This document shows, in pieces, positions 43,399-51,359 of a stretch of DNA of 64,000 nucleotides. A program made the translations under genes and the position numbers. The stretch is taken from the NCBI RefSeq assembly GCF_014695775.1, contig NZ_JACJOX010000068.1:1-64000 (forward strand), read 5' to 3'. Origin of the DNA: Leptolyngbya sp. FACHB-60. GTDB lineage: Bacteria > Cyanobacteriota > Cyanobacteriia > Phormidesmidales > Phormidesmidaceae. The notes below the pieces were generated by a model, which was not told where the DNA came from, ran no database searches, and saw nothing but the letters and a program-made list of their open reading frames with translations. How positions within the stretch are numbered: the stretch's first letter is position 1; each line of letters starts with the position of its first letter.

Positions 43399-44772
43399 AT
43401 GCCGACCCCCGAGTCTTCAGCGCCTGCCGCTTGGCCCACCGCTGCCAGTGTTGCTAACGGGTTTGATGCCCAGCATCCCCCCGACCCCAAGCTGATTGAT
43501 GCCTGTGTGCACTGTGGGTTTTGCCTCACCACTTGCCCCAGCTACCGCGTGCTCGGCACCGAAATGGACTCCCCCCGAGGCCGCATCTATTTAATGGATG
43601 CGATCAATACTGGGGAGGCTCCGCTATCGGCCACTTCGGCAAAGCATTTTGACTCTTGCCTAGGTTGTCTGGCCTGCACCACTGCCTGCCCTTCTGGGGT
43701 GCAGTACGACCAGCTGATTGCAGCGGTGCGTCCCCAGGTCGAGCGCCACCATGAACGGCCCCTGGCAGAACGGTTGGTGCGATCGCTAATCTTCAACCTG
43801 TTTCCTTACCCCACCCGACTGCGGGCGATCGCCGGGCCGTTGTACCTGTACCAAAAGCTGGGTATTTCTCAGCTGGTGCAGAAGACCGGGCTGCTGGCCA
43901 AGCTCTCTCCCAGCCTGGCGGCCATGGAATCGCTATTGCCCCCAATCACCGCCGAGAGCTTTCAAGATGATCTGCCCGAACTGGTTCCGGCCGTAGGCAC
44001 CCAGCGCTACCGGGTGGGCATGGTGCTCGGCTGTGTACAGCGCGTATTTTTCTCGGATGTGAATGCGGCAACGGCGCGGGTGCTCAGCGCCAACGGCTGC
44101 GAGGTGGTGATTCCCCATGAGCAGGGGTGCTGCTCGGCATTGCCCGCCCACCAGGGGCAAGAGGCCCAGGCTCAAACCATGGCCCGCCGTATGATCGACT
44201 GCTTCGAGGCTGCTGAGGTTGATTACGTGGTGATCAACGCAGCGGGCTGTGGCCATACTCTGAAGGAGTATCACCATATTTTGCAGGATGACCCGGAGTA
44301 TCGCGATCGCGCCAAAGCCTTTGTAGCCAAAGTTCGCGACGTACAGGAATTCCTCGCCCAGGTGGGGCTGACAACGCCACTGCATCCCATCACCCCAGGC
44401 GCTCTACCCATCGTCTATCAAGACGCCTGCCACTTGCTCCACGGCCAAAAAATTAGCCTTCAGCCCCGACAGCTGCTCAAGCAAATTCCCGGCGTCACCC
44501 TGCGAGAACCCCTTGATGCCGCCCTCTGCTGCGGCAGCGCCGGAGTTTACAACATGCTGTACCCCGACGTGGCCGCAGAGCTGGGCCAGATGAAGGTGAA
44601 AAATCTGCTGAATACTGGCGCGACTTTGGTTGCATCTTCCAACCCCGGCTGCTCACTGCAAATTCAGCAGCATATGGCTGGGCAAGCGCGATCGGTTCCG
44701 CTCTTTCACCCCATAGAGCTGCTCGACTTTTCGATTCGCAATCTGCCGCTACCGGTGGAGAAGACTGTTTAA
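43399..44772 (+). CDS. glcF: Glycolate dehydrogenase iron-sulfur subunit (GlcF-like)
   Basis: 457 residues from ATG 43399; the upstream open frame (to 43282) is not conserved-looking. Two 4Fe-4S motifs: C36-x2-C39-x2-C42-x3-C46-P and C87-x2-C90-x2-C93-x3-C97-P. Two cysteine-rich CCG domains follow (GCVQ...CCSALPAHQG, then DACHLLHGQ...CCGSAGVY). It passes electrons from glycolate oxidation (with GlcD/GlcE) in the photorespiratory salvage pathway. The partner glcD is not in the window. Other CCG Fe-S oxidoreductases such as lactate utilisation subunits are less similar in layout. Confidence 0.85.
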   Translation: MPTPESSAPAAWPTAASVANGFDAQHPPDPKLIDACVHCGFCLTTCPSYRVLGTEMDSPRGRIYLMDAINTGEAPLSATSAKHFDSCLGCLACTTACPSGVQYDQLIAAVRPQVERHHERPLAERLVRSLIFNLFPYPTRLRAIAGPLYLYQKLGISQLVQKTGLLAKLSPSLAAMESLLPPITAESFQDDLPELVPAVGTQRYRVGMVLGCVQRVFFSDVNAATARVLSANGCEVVIPHEQGCCSALPAHQGQEAQAQTMARRMIDCFEAAEVDYVVINAAGCGHTLKEYHHILQDDPEYRDRAKAFVAKVRDVQEFLAQVGLTTPLHPITPGALPIVYQDACHLLHGQKISLQPRQLLKQIPGVTLREPLDAALCCGSAGVYNMLYPDVAAELGQMKVKNLLNTGATLVASSNPGCSLQIQQHMAGQARSVPLFHPIELLDFSIRNLPLPVEKTV

Positions 44773-44836
44773 CCACGCCGGGTATCCTAAGCTCAGCCGA
44801 CGTTAGGCTCCCCATTCCCCTCATTTTTTTGCTGCA

Positions 44837-45448
44837 ATGACTCCTCTTCACGCTCGCCGCCATCAGCTTAAAACTCAGCTGCTCCAGAGCATCGACGCTT
44901 TAGAAATTGAGGATGCTATTTTGCCTGTAGAGCATCCTGCTATTGATCAAATCATCTGCGAACTGGAAACCTTGAACCCTATTGACCAGCCCCTACGGCA
45001 GGAGCACTGGCCCATGCTCCTAGGCTCCTGGGCTCTGGTCTATGCCTCGCGGGGCACGGTGGTCACGCGGCGGCTGGGGCGGCAGTTTCCCTTGCCCGTA
45101 AGCATTCAGCGTGTATGGCAGCAGCTGACCGACTCCGAGGGCAACGGGGCTGGCATCGCCACCGAAAATGGCGCTGTGCTATCCCTACCCTTCTTTGGCG
45201 AACTCACCGCCACGGCCCAGGGCGTCTGGAAACCCTATGAAGAAGGCGAAAGCGCTCGTGTTAGCTTTGGAGCCTTTACAGTGCAAGCTACCCGCTTGCT
45301 GGGAATTGCTGGGCTGCACCTGCCCCAGATTACTGTGCCGGTGCTTGAATTCCTTCGCCAAGAGGCGCTGTGGATCACCTCCTACCTAGATGAAGACCTG
45401 CGGTTTGGGCGTGGAGCTACAGGCAACTTGTTCGTGTTTCGGCGGTAG
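44837..45448 (+). CDS. PAP/fibrillin family protein (second copy)
   Basis: 203 residues. The pattern is L...I..LE...PI.QPL......LLGSWALVYASRGTVVTR near residues 45-75, a barrel with A..V...L, and the terminal YLDEDLRFGRGATGNLFVF that matches the other fibrillin at 21056. Lipid/pigment-associated thylakoid protein by family. Starts 64 bp after glcF on the same strand; no functional tie known. Confidence 0.87.
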   Translation: MTPLHARRHQLKTQLLQSIDALEIEDAILPVEHPAIDQIICELETLNPIDQPLRQEHWPMLLGSWALVYASRGTVVTRRLGRQFPLPVSIQRVWQQLTDSEGNGAGIATENGAVLSLPFFGELTATAQGVWKPYEEGESARVSFGAFTVQATRLLGIAGLHLPQITVPVLEFLRQEALWITSYLDEDLRFGRGATGNLFVFRR

Positions 45449-45618
45449 TTAGCGATCGCACCCAGATCTGACCCAGGGCACGAACCGCCCATTTATTCTC
45501 CATCGTCGTCATCGCGGGCCGGTCTTTGAGTTTGCTGCACCAAACCGTAGCGAGCTGCTTGCGGCCCAGCGTCGTGCTCAATCACATGCTTGAGCACCGA
45601 GTAGGCAGCCTTAGAAAA

Positions 45619-46356
45619 CTACAGTCGCCGCAGCAGACTAGGCCCGTGGGTGTCAGTGCCGCAGGTTGTCAGCAGGCTGTGGTCTTGGGCCAATTGCTCG
45701 ACGGTAGGCGTGTGGCGAGGGCAGGGAGTCCAGTGTTCGGGGTTGGCGTAAGCGTAGTAGGCCTCGACCCCGTCAATGCCGAGGGCCGCCGCAATGGGCA
45801 CCAGGGTTTTAGCCGAGGTTCGGTAGCGGGCGGGATGAGCTAACACCGCAATACCCCCCGCCGCCTGAATAGCCGCAATGACGGCAGCCGCAAGTTTGGT
45901 CTCACCTCGGGGCGCGTAGCCTCGTAGGTAGGGCTCGATCGCATCGTGGCTGGGCACAAAGCCGTAGCCTAAAATATGCACCTCGGTTTCCGCCAAAATA
46001 GCGGTGATCTCTACGCCGGTAAACAGCCTGGGCACGGCCCCGCCCTTGCCCCGCTGACGGCTGCGGAGAGAAGTGGGGTGACGCCACTGCCAATCTTCCA
46101 GCCAGGCTTTGGCCTGCTGGTAACCTTTGACGGTGTGGTGATCCGTGATGGCAAAGGCGCTAAGGCCAATGTCAACCACCTGCTCCATAAGACCAGCGGG
46201 GGGGAGCCTGCCGTCAGAGCAAGCGGTGTGCATGTGAAAGTTGTAGGTATAGGGGCAGCTGGTTGCGTCTACAGCGGCGAAAATTTTTCTCAGCGATTCC
46301 GCGTCCCCGTTGCGGGGGCGCGGACTAAAGGTGCTGAGACTATGAGTGGCAACCAT
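45619..46356 (-). CDS. PHP-domain phosphoesterase
   Basis: 245 residues. All PHP metal-site motifs are present: NFHMHTACSDG, AITDHHT, TGVEIT, VLAHPARY and CGTDTHG. Such small PHP proteins hydrolyse nucleotides (for example 3',5'-bisphosphates or RNA 5' ends). The stop codon TAG at 45619 is followed in the same frame by 41 further sense codons before TAA at 45493. The upstream region 46357-46633 has a CTAAATT/AATTTAG dyad (46461-46477) and probably both divergent promoters. Confidence 0.88.
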   Translation of the reverse strand: MVATHSLSTFSPRPRNGDAESLRKIFAAVDATSCPYTYNFHMHTACSDGRLPPAGLMEQVVDIGLSAFAITDHHTVKGYQQAKAWLEDWQWRHPTSLRSRQRGKGGAVPRLFTGVEITAILAETEVHILGYGFVPSHDAIEPYLRGYAPRGETKLAAAVIAAIQAAGGIAVLAHPARYRTSAKTLVPIAAALGIDGVEAYYAYANPEHWTPCPRHTPTVEQLAQDHSLLTTCGTDTHGPSLLRRL

Positions 46357-46633
46357 GAATCGTGGGGATGAGTGCTGCGTTTTACCAAAGGTTCTTTATT
46401 AAATATATAACTTTGCCCCGTTGGCGGAGGAGATTTCTGTGCCTTGGAGGCTGTTTTCAGCTAAATTTTCAATTTAGACTGACGTTGCCAGAGGGGTGAC
46501 AATGTCAGTGTTATTGCGTTGTGCTCCTATTTAGCCTAACGAAAATAGCGGCTTTAAAGTGTTCGTCGCTGACCGATCGCAGAGATCCTGTGGGAAAATT
46601 TTGCCTACTGCCCCGGTTTTCAATCCTTCAGCC

Positions 46634-47314
46634 ATGGTCAGCGATTCGCAAAACGAGCGGGAATCATCCCAGCAGTGTTCCCATGATGCCTCCGGCTTTG
46701 ATCAACAGGCCCAGCGTCAGGCTACCTATTGGCAGCAGGCCCCTGCCAGCGACGCTGACCCCGTGGTGCGGGCTACGCAATACCTAGGCATGCTGCGCGA
46801 CCTATCGGTCGAACCCCGCTGGATTGCCCTGGCCCATATAGCCGACCCGCCTGGGGACGCTCTAGTCTGGATTGGTCAGCACATTCACCGGGTCAACCAG
46901 CAGCTCAACGCTATTTTGAGCGACCTGCTGGGGTGTTTTGAGCCGGTTTTGTACTCCGATATGCAAATTTTTGCGGCCCCGATCGCACCCCAGGCCAGGG
47001 TAGATGGATTTTGCTGTGATGGGCCGAGCCGAGCTTTGGGAGAGAATCGCTCTGCCCCTATTACCTTGATGGTTGACGCAGGCCGCATTGTACCCGCCGA
47101 CTGGCCGGGGTTAGTAGCCCATGAGCTGGCCCACGGCATCGCCAGAATTCCAGGGCATGGGGTTGAGTTTAGCCGCGCGATCGCCCATCTGTGCCTGGCT
47201 CAAGATCTGCCGATGCCGTCGCCCCAGCTCGATGCCGAAGCGCTGTGCTACTGGCCCCCCTGCCGCCACAACCCCCAGCCCGAGCTGTTTTGGCTGGGGC
47301 GATCAGCGTTTTAG
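46634..47314 (+). CDS. SprT-like HExxH zinc-protease-type protein
   Basis: 226 residues from ATG 46634; the frame is open upstream to 46559 without support. Not a named family to me. The only clear motif is His163-Glu-Leu-Ala-His167 followed by GIARIPGHGVEF, so the third ligand could be His175; the HExxH...HGxxF layout recalls SprT/WLM-type metallopeptidases. The N-terminal half has a helix pair with QYLGMLRDLSVEPRWI. Several cysteines (CCDG, CYWPPC) might bind metal. No signal peptide, so cytosolic. Function unknown. Confidence 0.65.
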   Translation: MVSDSQNERESSQQCSHDASGFDQQAQRQATYWQQAPASDADPVVRATQYLGMLRDLSVEPRWIALAHIADPPGDALVWIGQHIHRVNQQLNAILSDLLGCFEPVLYSDMQIFAAPIAPQARVDGFCCDGPSRALGENRSAPITLMVDAGRIVPADWPGLVAHELAHGIARIPGHGVEFSRAIAHLCLAQDLPMPSPQLDAEALCYWPPCRHNPQPELFWLGRSAF

Positions 47315-47403
47315 GGCGATCGCCCCAGCCGCTCCGGTTGCCCCCAGGTATCCCAATGAATGGGAGAATAGCCAAGACCCGCCTTACAGGATTTTTGCCG
47401 ACT

Positions 47404-47958
47404 ATGAAACGCTTGACAGCCATGCTGGCCCTTGCCCTCATGTTTTGGAGCCTGAGCTTTGCCCGCGCTGAAGCCGCCATTCCCGACGATGTGCAAAAGC
47501 TGCTCGACACCAAAAAGTGCCAAGTGTGCATTCTCAATGAGGCCGAGCTCAGCAACACCGATTTGACCGGGGCCAATCTCAAAATCGCGGTGCTCACCGG
47601 AGCCAACCTGGCTGGAGCTGACCTGAGCAACGCCAACCTGATGCTCAGCGATATGGAAGGGGCCGACCTCAGCGGGGCCAATCTAGCCGGGGCTCGGATG
47701 AACGGTGCCAACTTGCCCGACGCCAATCTTTCCGGGGCCGACCTCTCTAACGTGGAGATGACCCAGGCCAACCTCACCGACGCTGACCTCACCGATGCCA
47801 ATTTGAGTGGTGCTGTCATGCTCAGCGTCATCCTCGGCACTGCTAACATGAAGGGGGCCAACCTCAAGGGTGCCAACCTGCGCGGCGTCAACCGCAGCAT
47901 GGTGCGGTTTTGCAATACCACCATGCCCGATGGCGCGATCGAAAACCGCGACTGTTAA
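47404..47958 (+). CDS. Secreted pentapeptide-repeat protein
   Basis: 184 residues. A signal peptide (1-24, ending A-R-A-E-A-A) is followed by a short helix with K-C-x-x-C, then pentapeptide repeats A(N/D)LxG from about 45 to 170 (GANLAGADLSNANL and so on), forming a right-handed quadrilateral beta-helix. A C-terminal CNTTMPDG..ENRDC has two cysteines. Thylakoid-lumen or periplasmic pentapeptide proteins are common in cyanobacteria; role unknown. It follows the HExxH gene by 89 bp. Confidence 0.9.
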   Translation: MKRLTAMLALALMFWSLSFARAEAAIPDDVQKLLDTKKCQVCILNEAELSNTDLTGANLKIAVLTGANLAGADLSNANLMLSDMEGADLSGANLAGARMNGANLPDANLSGADLSNVEMTQANLTDADLTDANLSGAVMLSVILGTANMKGANLKGANLRGVNRSMVRFCNTTMPDGAIENRDC

Positions 47959-48062
47959 ATGGTGGTTTTTAGGAACGCTGAGTAGGTAGGGTATAGGGTT
48001 GAAGGTGTAGGGTTTAGGGCCATTCCCTTGCACTGCACCTTAGACCCGAAAGCTACCAACCG

Positions 48063-48683
48063 CTAGGGATTCTCTTTGCCGTAGGCTTGCCAGGCCAAGT
48101 CAACCAGGCCATTAATGATCGCAGCGGCCACCACGGCGCTGCCTTTGCGGCCGTTGATGCCGACGTGGGGCACCATGGTGTCTTGTAGGCGGCCTTTAAT
48201 CACAGCGGTTTCGAGAAACCCGGCCGGCGTTGCTACCACTAAAGCCGGGCGCACCTTTTCGGCATCGATTAGGTCTACTAGGGCAGACAAGGCGGCCTCA
48301 GAGGCCCCCAGCACAAAGATACCTTCAGGGTAGCGCTGGGCCAGGGTCTCTATCCCCCACGAGGCCTGACTTTTGCCCTTCTGGGGGCGGGTCAAGGCAT
48401 CCATGCTGCAATAGACCGGATTGGCAAACGTGTTTTGAATGCAGGGCGTAATGCCTACCTGCACCATGGGCACATCGACAATGATGGTGGTGCGGGCCGC
48501 CAGGGCTGCGGCCCCCGACTGCAACGCCTGGTCAGAGAAATGGATCAGGTTTTTGAAATCAAAGTCGGCGGTGGCATAGATTACCCGGCGCAAAATTTCG
48601 TATTCCGACGGCGAGAAGCTGTGGTCGCCAATTTCGGAGTCAATCACTCGCAGGCTTTGGGCATCGGTCACATGCCATTCCAT
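48063..48683 (-). CDS. cobH: Precorrin-8X methylmutase
   Basis: 206 residues. The CobH/CbiC signatures are R-V-I-Y-A-T-A-D-F-D (with the nearby catalytic His in NLIHFS), IIVDVPMVQVGI, TRPQKGKSQA, GASEAALSALVDLI, and ATPAGFLETAVIKG plus GRKGSAVVAAAIINGL. It moves a methyl group from C-11 to C-12 in corrin biosynthesis. The gene is isolated from other cob genes here. Thirteen-bp inverted copies of GGTGTAGGGTTTA flank it (48004-48016 and 48823-48835). Confidence 0.96.
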   Translation of the reverse strand: MEWHVTDAQSLRVIDSEIGDHSFSPSEYEILRRVIYATADFDFKNLIHFSDQALQSGAAALAARTTIIVDVPMVQVGITPCIQNTFANPVYCSMDALTRPQKGKSQASWGIETLAQRYPEGIFVLGASEAALSALVDLIDAEKVRPALVVATPAGFLETAVIKGRLQDTMVPHVGINGRKGSAVVAAAIINGLVDLAWQAYGKENP

Positions 48684-48863
48684 AGGGGGCCGGTTCAGAG
48701 AGGTGGGTCAGTTTGCTGGGCTAAGTTTAGCCAGGTCTGGGGTGTAGCGCAACCAGCAGCGCGATCGCCGCAGCTGGATTCCTCAAGAACTGCTCTAGAG
48801 GGCGGCTTCGGATCACGCTCCTTAAACCCTACACCCTCGCTGCGGATTGTCCTGCTGCTGGGG

Positions 48864-49922
48864 TCAATGCCGAGTCAAAATGGTGCGCAGGGCCGCTATC
48901 AGCCGCTCGACCTGGGGCGGATCAATCCAGTAGTGGGTGACGGCTCGCAGGCGGCGATCGCCATACCCGCCAATGTGCAGCCCATACTCAATCTTTAGCG
49001 CTTTGATCAGGGCTTCTGGATCAATAGCAACTCCTTCGGCCAGGTCAAAAAACACCATATTGGTTTCGACTACCGCTGGGTCAACTTCAATGCCAGGAAT
49101 TGTCGCTAACCCCTGGGCCAGAGCCTGGGCGTTATCGTGATCGCTCTGCAACCGCTGGGTCATGGTCTTCAGGGCAATGATGCCCACTGCGGCCAGCCCG
49201 CCGGCCTGGCGCATGCCGCCGCCCAGCAGCTTGCGGTGGCGGCGGGCCTGGTGAATAAACGCCTCGCTGCCCACCAGCAGGGAACCAACCGGAGCGCACA
49301 GCCCCTTGCTGAGGCACACGCTCACCGAATCGACATGGGCGGTGATGTCGGTTGGCTCGACCCCAAGAGCGGTTACGGCATTGAACAGTCGCGCCCCGTC
49401 TAAATGCACCTTGAGATGATGGGTTTGGGCCAGGGTGCTAATGGCGGCGAAGTAGTCAGGCTCAATCGCCGCGCCATTGTTGCCGCCGGAGCTGTTCTCT
49501 AGCAATATCAGCTGGCTGTGGGGCAGGTGGGGATTATCCCCCCGAATTGCCGATTTGATCTGATCGATCGCCATGCGGCCCCGGCTGTCGGTCGGTAGCG
49601 GGCGAGTGGTGATGCCACCGAGCACGGCGATGCCCCCCGCCTCCCAGCAGAAGGTGTGGGCGTCTTCGCCGAGAATGGCTTCGTCGCCGCGCTGGGCATG
49701 GGTGAGGGCGGCGATCAGGTTGCCCTGGGTGCCGCTGGTGACAAACAGCCCCGCTTCTTTGCCCAGCAGATTGGCGGCCAGGGCTTCTAGCTCGTTGACG
49801 GTGGGGTCCTCGCCGTAGACGTCATCCCCCAGTTCGGCGGTGGCCATAGCCTCGATCATGGCTGGGGTGGGCCAGGTGACGGTGTCGGAGCGGAAGTCGG
49901 TGGCGGGGTGGATGGTGGACAT
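48864..49922 (-). CDS. ltaE: Low-specificity L-threonine aldolase
   Basis: 352 residues from ATG 49922; the frame runs on upstream through a purine-rich tract that encodes only low complexity. PLP fold-type I: DFRSDTVTWPTP at the N-terminus, G-D-D-V-Y-G-E-D-P, TSGTQGNL, E-N-S-S-G-G-N-N-G, H-L-D-G-A-R-L-F-N-A and the PLP lysine Lys206 in C-L-S-K-G-L. It cleaves threonine/allo-threonine to glycine and acetaldehyde. Monocistronic by appearance. Confidence 0.93.
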   Translation of the reverse strand: MSTIHPATDFRSDTVTWPTPAMIEAMATAELGDDVYGEDPTVNELEALAANLLGKEAGLFVTSGTQGNLIAALTHAQRGDEAILGEDAHTFCWEAGGIAVLGGITTRPLPTDSRGRMAIDQIKSAIRGDNPHLPHSQLILLENSSGGNNGAAIEPDYFAAISTLAQTHHLKVHLDGARLFNAVTALGVEPTDITAHVDSVSVCLSKGLCAPVGSLLVGSEAFIHQARRHRKLLGGGMRQAGGLAAVGIIALKTMTQRLQSDHDNAQALAQGLATIPGIEVDPAVVETNMVFFDLAEGVAIDPEALIKALKIEYGLHIGGYGDRRLRAVTHYWIDPPQVERLIAALRTILTRH

Positions 49923-50442
49923 GGGAGTGGAGGGGTGTGGGAGTGGGTGAGGTAGGGAAGATGAGGAAGTGAGGGGGATGGGGAAGTGGAGGAGAGATAG
50001 TTGTTGTGGGTGGGTTCCCGCTGCTGGCGGGCTGCGGGCTATAGCAGGTGAAGTTGGGTTGGGACAGCTCAAAATGCTATGGTTCGAGCCTACCGGGCAT
50101 TTTTCCTATTTTCGTTCTTTTGCTGCATCTGCTTTGCGATCGCATGTCATATCAAGATGATGACATAGCGGTGTGGGGCAATTGTAGGGTGCCTCTAGGC
50201 AGTGATTTGCCGTATTCAGGGGATGGCATAGCGGTGCAGAGCGATCGCATCCTAAAACCAACTGCTGTTTTGCCATATCCAGGGAGTGACATAGCAATGC
50301 GGGGCGATCGCATCCTAGAACCACCTGATGTTATGCCATATCCAGGGGGTGATATAGGATTGCGGGGCGATCGCACTCTAGTGATTAGTGATGGAGCTGT
50401 GGGCCAGGTTGGGTCTAGACCATCGCAACCCAGCTATTTCCT
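49923..50442. other. 520-bp gene-free region: purine tract and 63-bp tandem repeat
   Basis: 49923-49995 is almost pure purine on the plus strand with many G-runs. A stretch of ordinary spacer follows and then the 63-bp tandem repeat (50161-50380). A plus-strand frame from ATG 50144 crosses the repeat and reads into the antisense of the DUF3124 gene; I do not regard it as a gene. Confidence 0.55.
50161..50380. repeat. 63-bp tandem repeat carrying HIP1 sites
   Basis: Units start at 50161, 50224, 50287 and 50350 (last one partial), beginning TGACATAGCG or close variants and containing CATATCCAGGG near the end. GCGATCGC lies at 50241, 50304 and 50367, exactly 63 bp apart; the first unit has GCAATTGT instead. 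Units 2 and 3 are the most alike. A 63-bp period keeps reading frame, so 21-residue repeats are encoded on both strands, but no RBS or conserved product is evident. Confidence 0.75.
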
Positions 50443-50997
50443 TCAGGGTTGCAGTTCCTCGATCACGCGGGCGGGGCTGACGAAAGACATGCCCTGCTGG
50501 GAGGCGGTGCTGATCATCACCGCTTCGATGACGGGGGCGCTGACGGGGGCGACGGATTGCCAGGCGACGATGAAGTTGGCTCCTACTCCGCCTGTGACGT
50601 TGGTGCGGTCAACGACGACTTCGGTAGAGGCCAGGGGGCCGAGTTGAATGGGCGCATCGAGATAGGTAACGATGCGATCGCCTCCCGAGTTGTAGTAATC
50701 CAGCGCGGTGATGACAATGGGCTGCTGGCGATCGCTGTTGCGCAGGCTTAGGGTCACCGTCAGCTGAAAGGCGCGGTTGGTTTCGGAGTCAAAAATTTCG
50801 GAATACACCGGCACGTAGAGGGTTTGCCCCTGCACCGCAGCAGCTGGGGCAGCGGCTAAAACGGTGACACCGGGGCGATCGCTAAAGCGCTCCTGGGTCG
50901 ATTTGGGGGGTGAAGGGTTGGTGGCTGGGGCTTGGGCCGCGCAGGCCGATAGCACTGCCAGACTTAAACAAATCAGCACTACTTTAAAGCTCACCAT
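50443..50997 (-). CDS. DUF3124 lipoprotein
   Basis: 184 residues from ATG 50997 (an upstream ATG at 51045 is possible). Lipoprotein signal with L-S-A-C lipobox (Cys19), a Pro/Ser-rich linker, then the DUF3124 domain: G-Q-T-L-Y-V-P-V-Y-S, L-T-V-T-L-S-L-R-N-S-D, YYNSGG..IVTYLD.PI.LGPLAS.E.VV, GGVGANFIVAW. Predicted outer-face lipoprotein of unknown function. Confidence 0.85.
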   Translation of the reverse strand: MVSFKVVLICLSLAVLSACAAQAPATNPSPPKSTQERFSDRPGVTVLAAAPAAAVQGQTLYVPVYSEIFDSETNRAFQLTVTLSLRNSDRQQPIVITALDYYNSGGDRIVTYLDAPIQLGPLASTEVVVDRTNVTGGVGANFIVAWQSVAPVSAPVIEAVMISTASQQGMSFVSPARVIEELQP

Positions 50998-51063
50998 CAG
51001 ACGTTTTTCCCTGGCTAGTTGACCTGACACGCGCACTGACAGCATCGCTGATTGCTCAGGCCG

Positions 51064-51140
51064 TTAGCTCTGCTCGGCAACTGCAACATAAGCACCCAGA
51101 CCAATCATGGTGCAGCCCGATGTGATGCGCTGACCTCGTC
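51064..51140 (-). pseudogene. C-terminal remnant of a LysE/RhtB-type transporter gene
   Basis: Minus-strand codons give R-x-Q-R-I-T-S-G-C-T-M-I-G-L-G-A-Y-V-A-V followed by a short tail and TAA at 51064. This matches the last transmembrane helix of LysE/RhtB exporters (R-I-x-G-x-x-x-I-G-L-G). There is no start and no upstream transporter sequence; it begins where the BrkB remnant ends, in another frame. Based on a short motif. Confidence 0.45.
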
Positions 51141-51296
51141 TGAAAACAACGCGCAGTATGACAATGCCACCGCCATGCCGGGGACGTTGTCGCGATCCCA
51201 CTTCAGCCAGGTTTGAATGAGCAGCTGGGTAGGTTTGGAGGGGAGCACCTGGGTGCGCAGATAGGGCAGCAGGTGCGATCGCACGTATTGCAGCAT
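51141..51296 (-). pseudogene. N-terminal remnant of a YihY/BrkB-family gene
   Basis: ATG at 51296, then about 52 codons whose last part reads T-Q-L-L-I-Q-T-W-L-K-W-D-R-D-N-V-P-G-M-A-V-A-L-S-Y-C-A-L-F-S. That is the conserved opening of YihY/BrkB (UPF0761) membrane proteins just before their first transmembrane helix. Homology stops at 51141; the frame continues 11 codons into unrelated sequence to a stop at 51105. Fusion with the LysE remnant marks a deletion joining two genes. Confidence 0.6.
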
Positions 51297-51359
51297 GGGT
51301 GAGTGGCAGACAAACCGAGGGTATTATCGCCCACTCCCGCAGCCGGTGCCGACGCGGCG

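Noticed and set aside
47950..48025. Telomere-like TAGGGT repeats after the pentapeptide gene
   Set aside because: Only a few irregular copies in a short spacer; no arrayed structure or end.
50048..50647. Plus-strand 199-aa open frame with 21-residue repeats
   Set aside because: It is created by the 63-bp tandem repeat and then runs antisense through the DUF3124 gene. No RBS and no recognisable domain.
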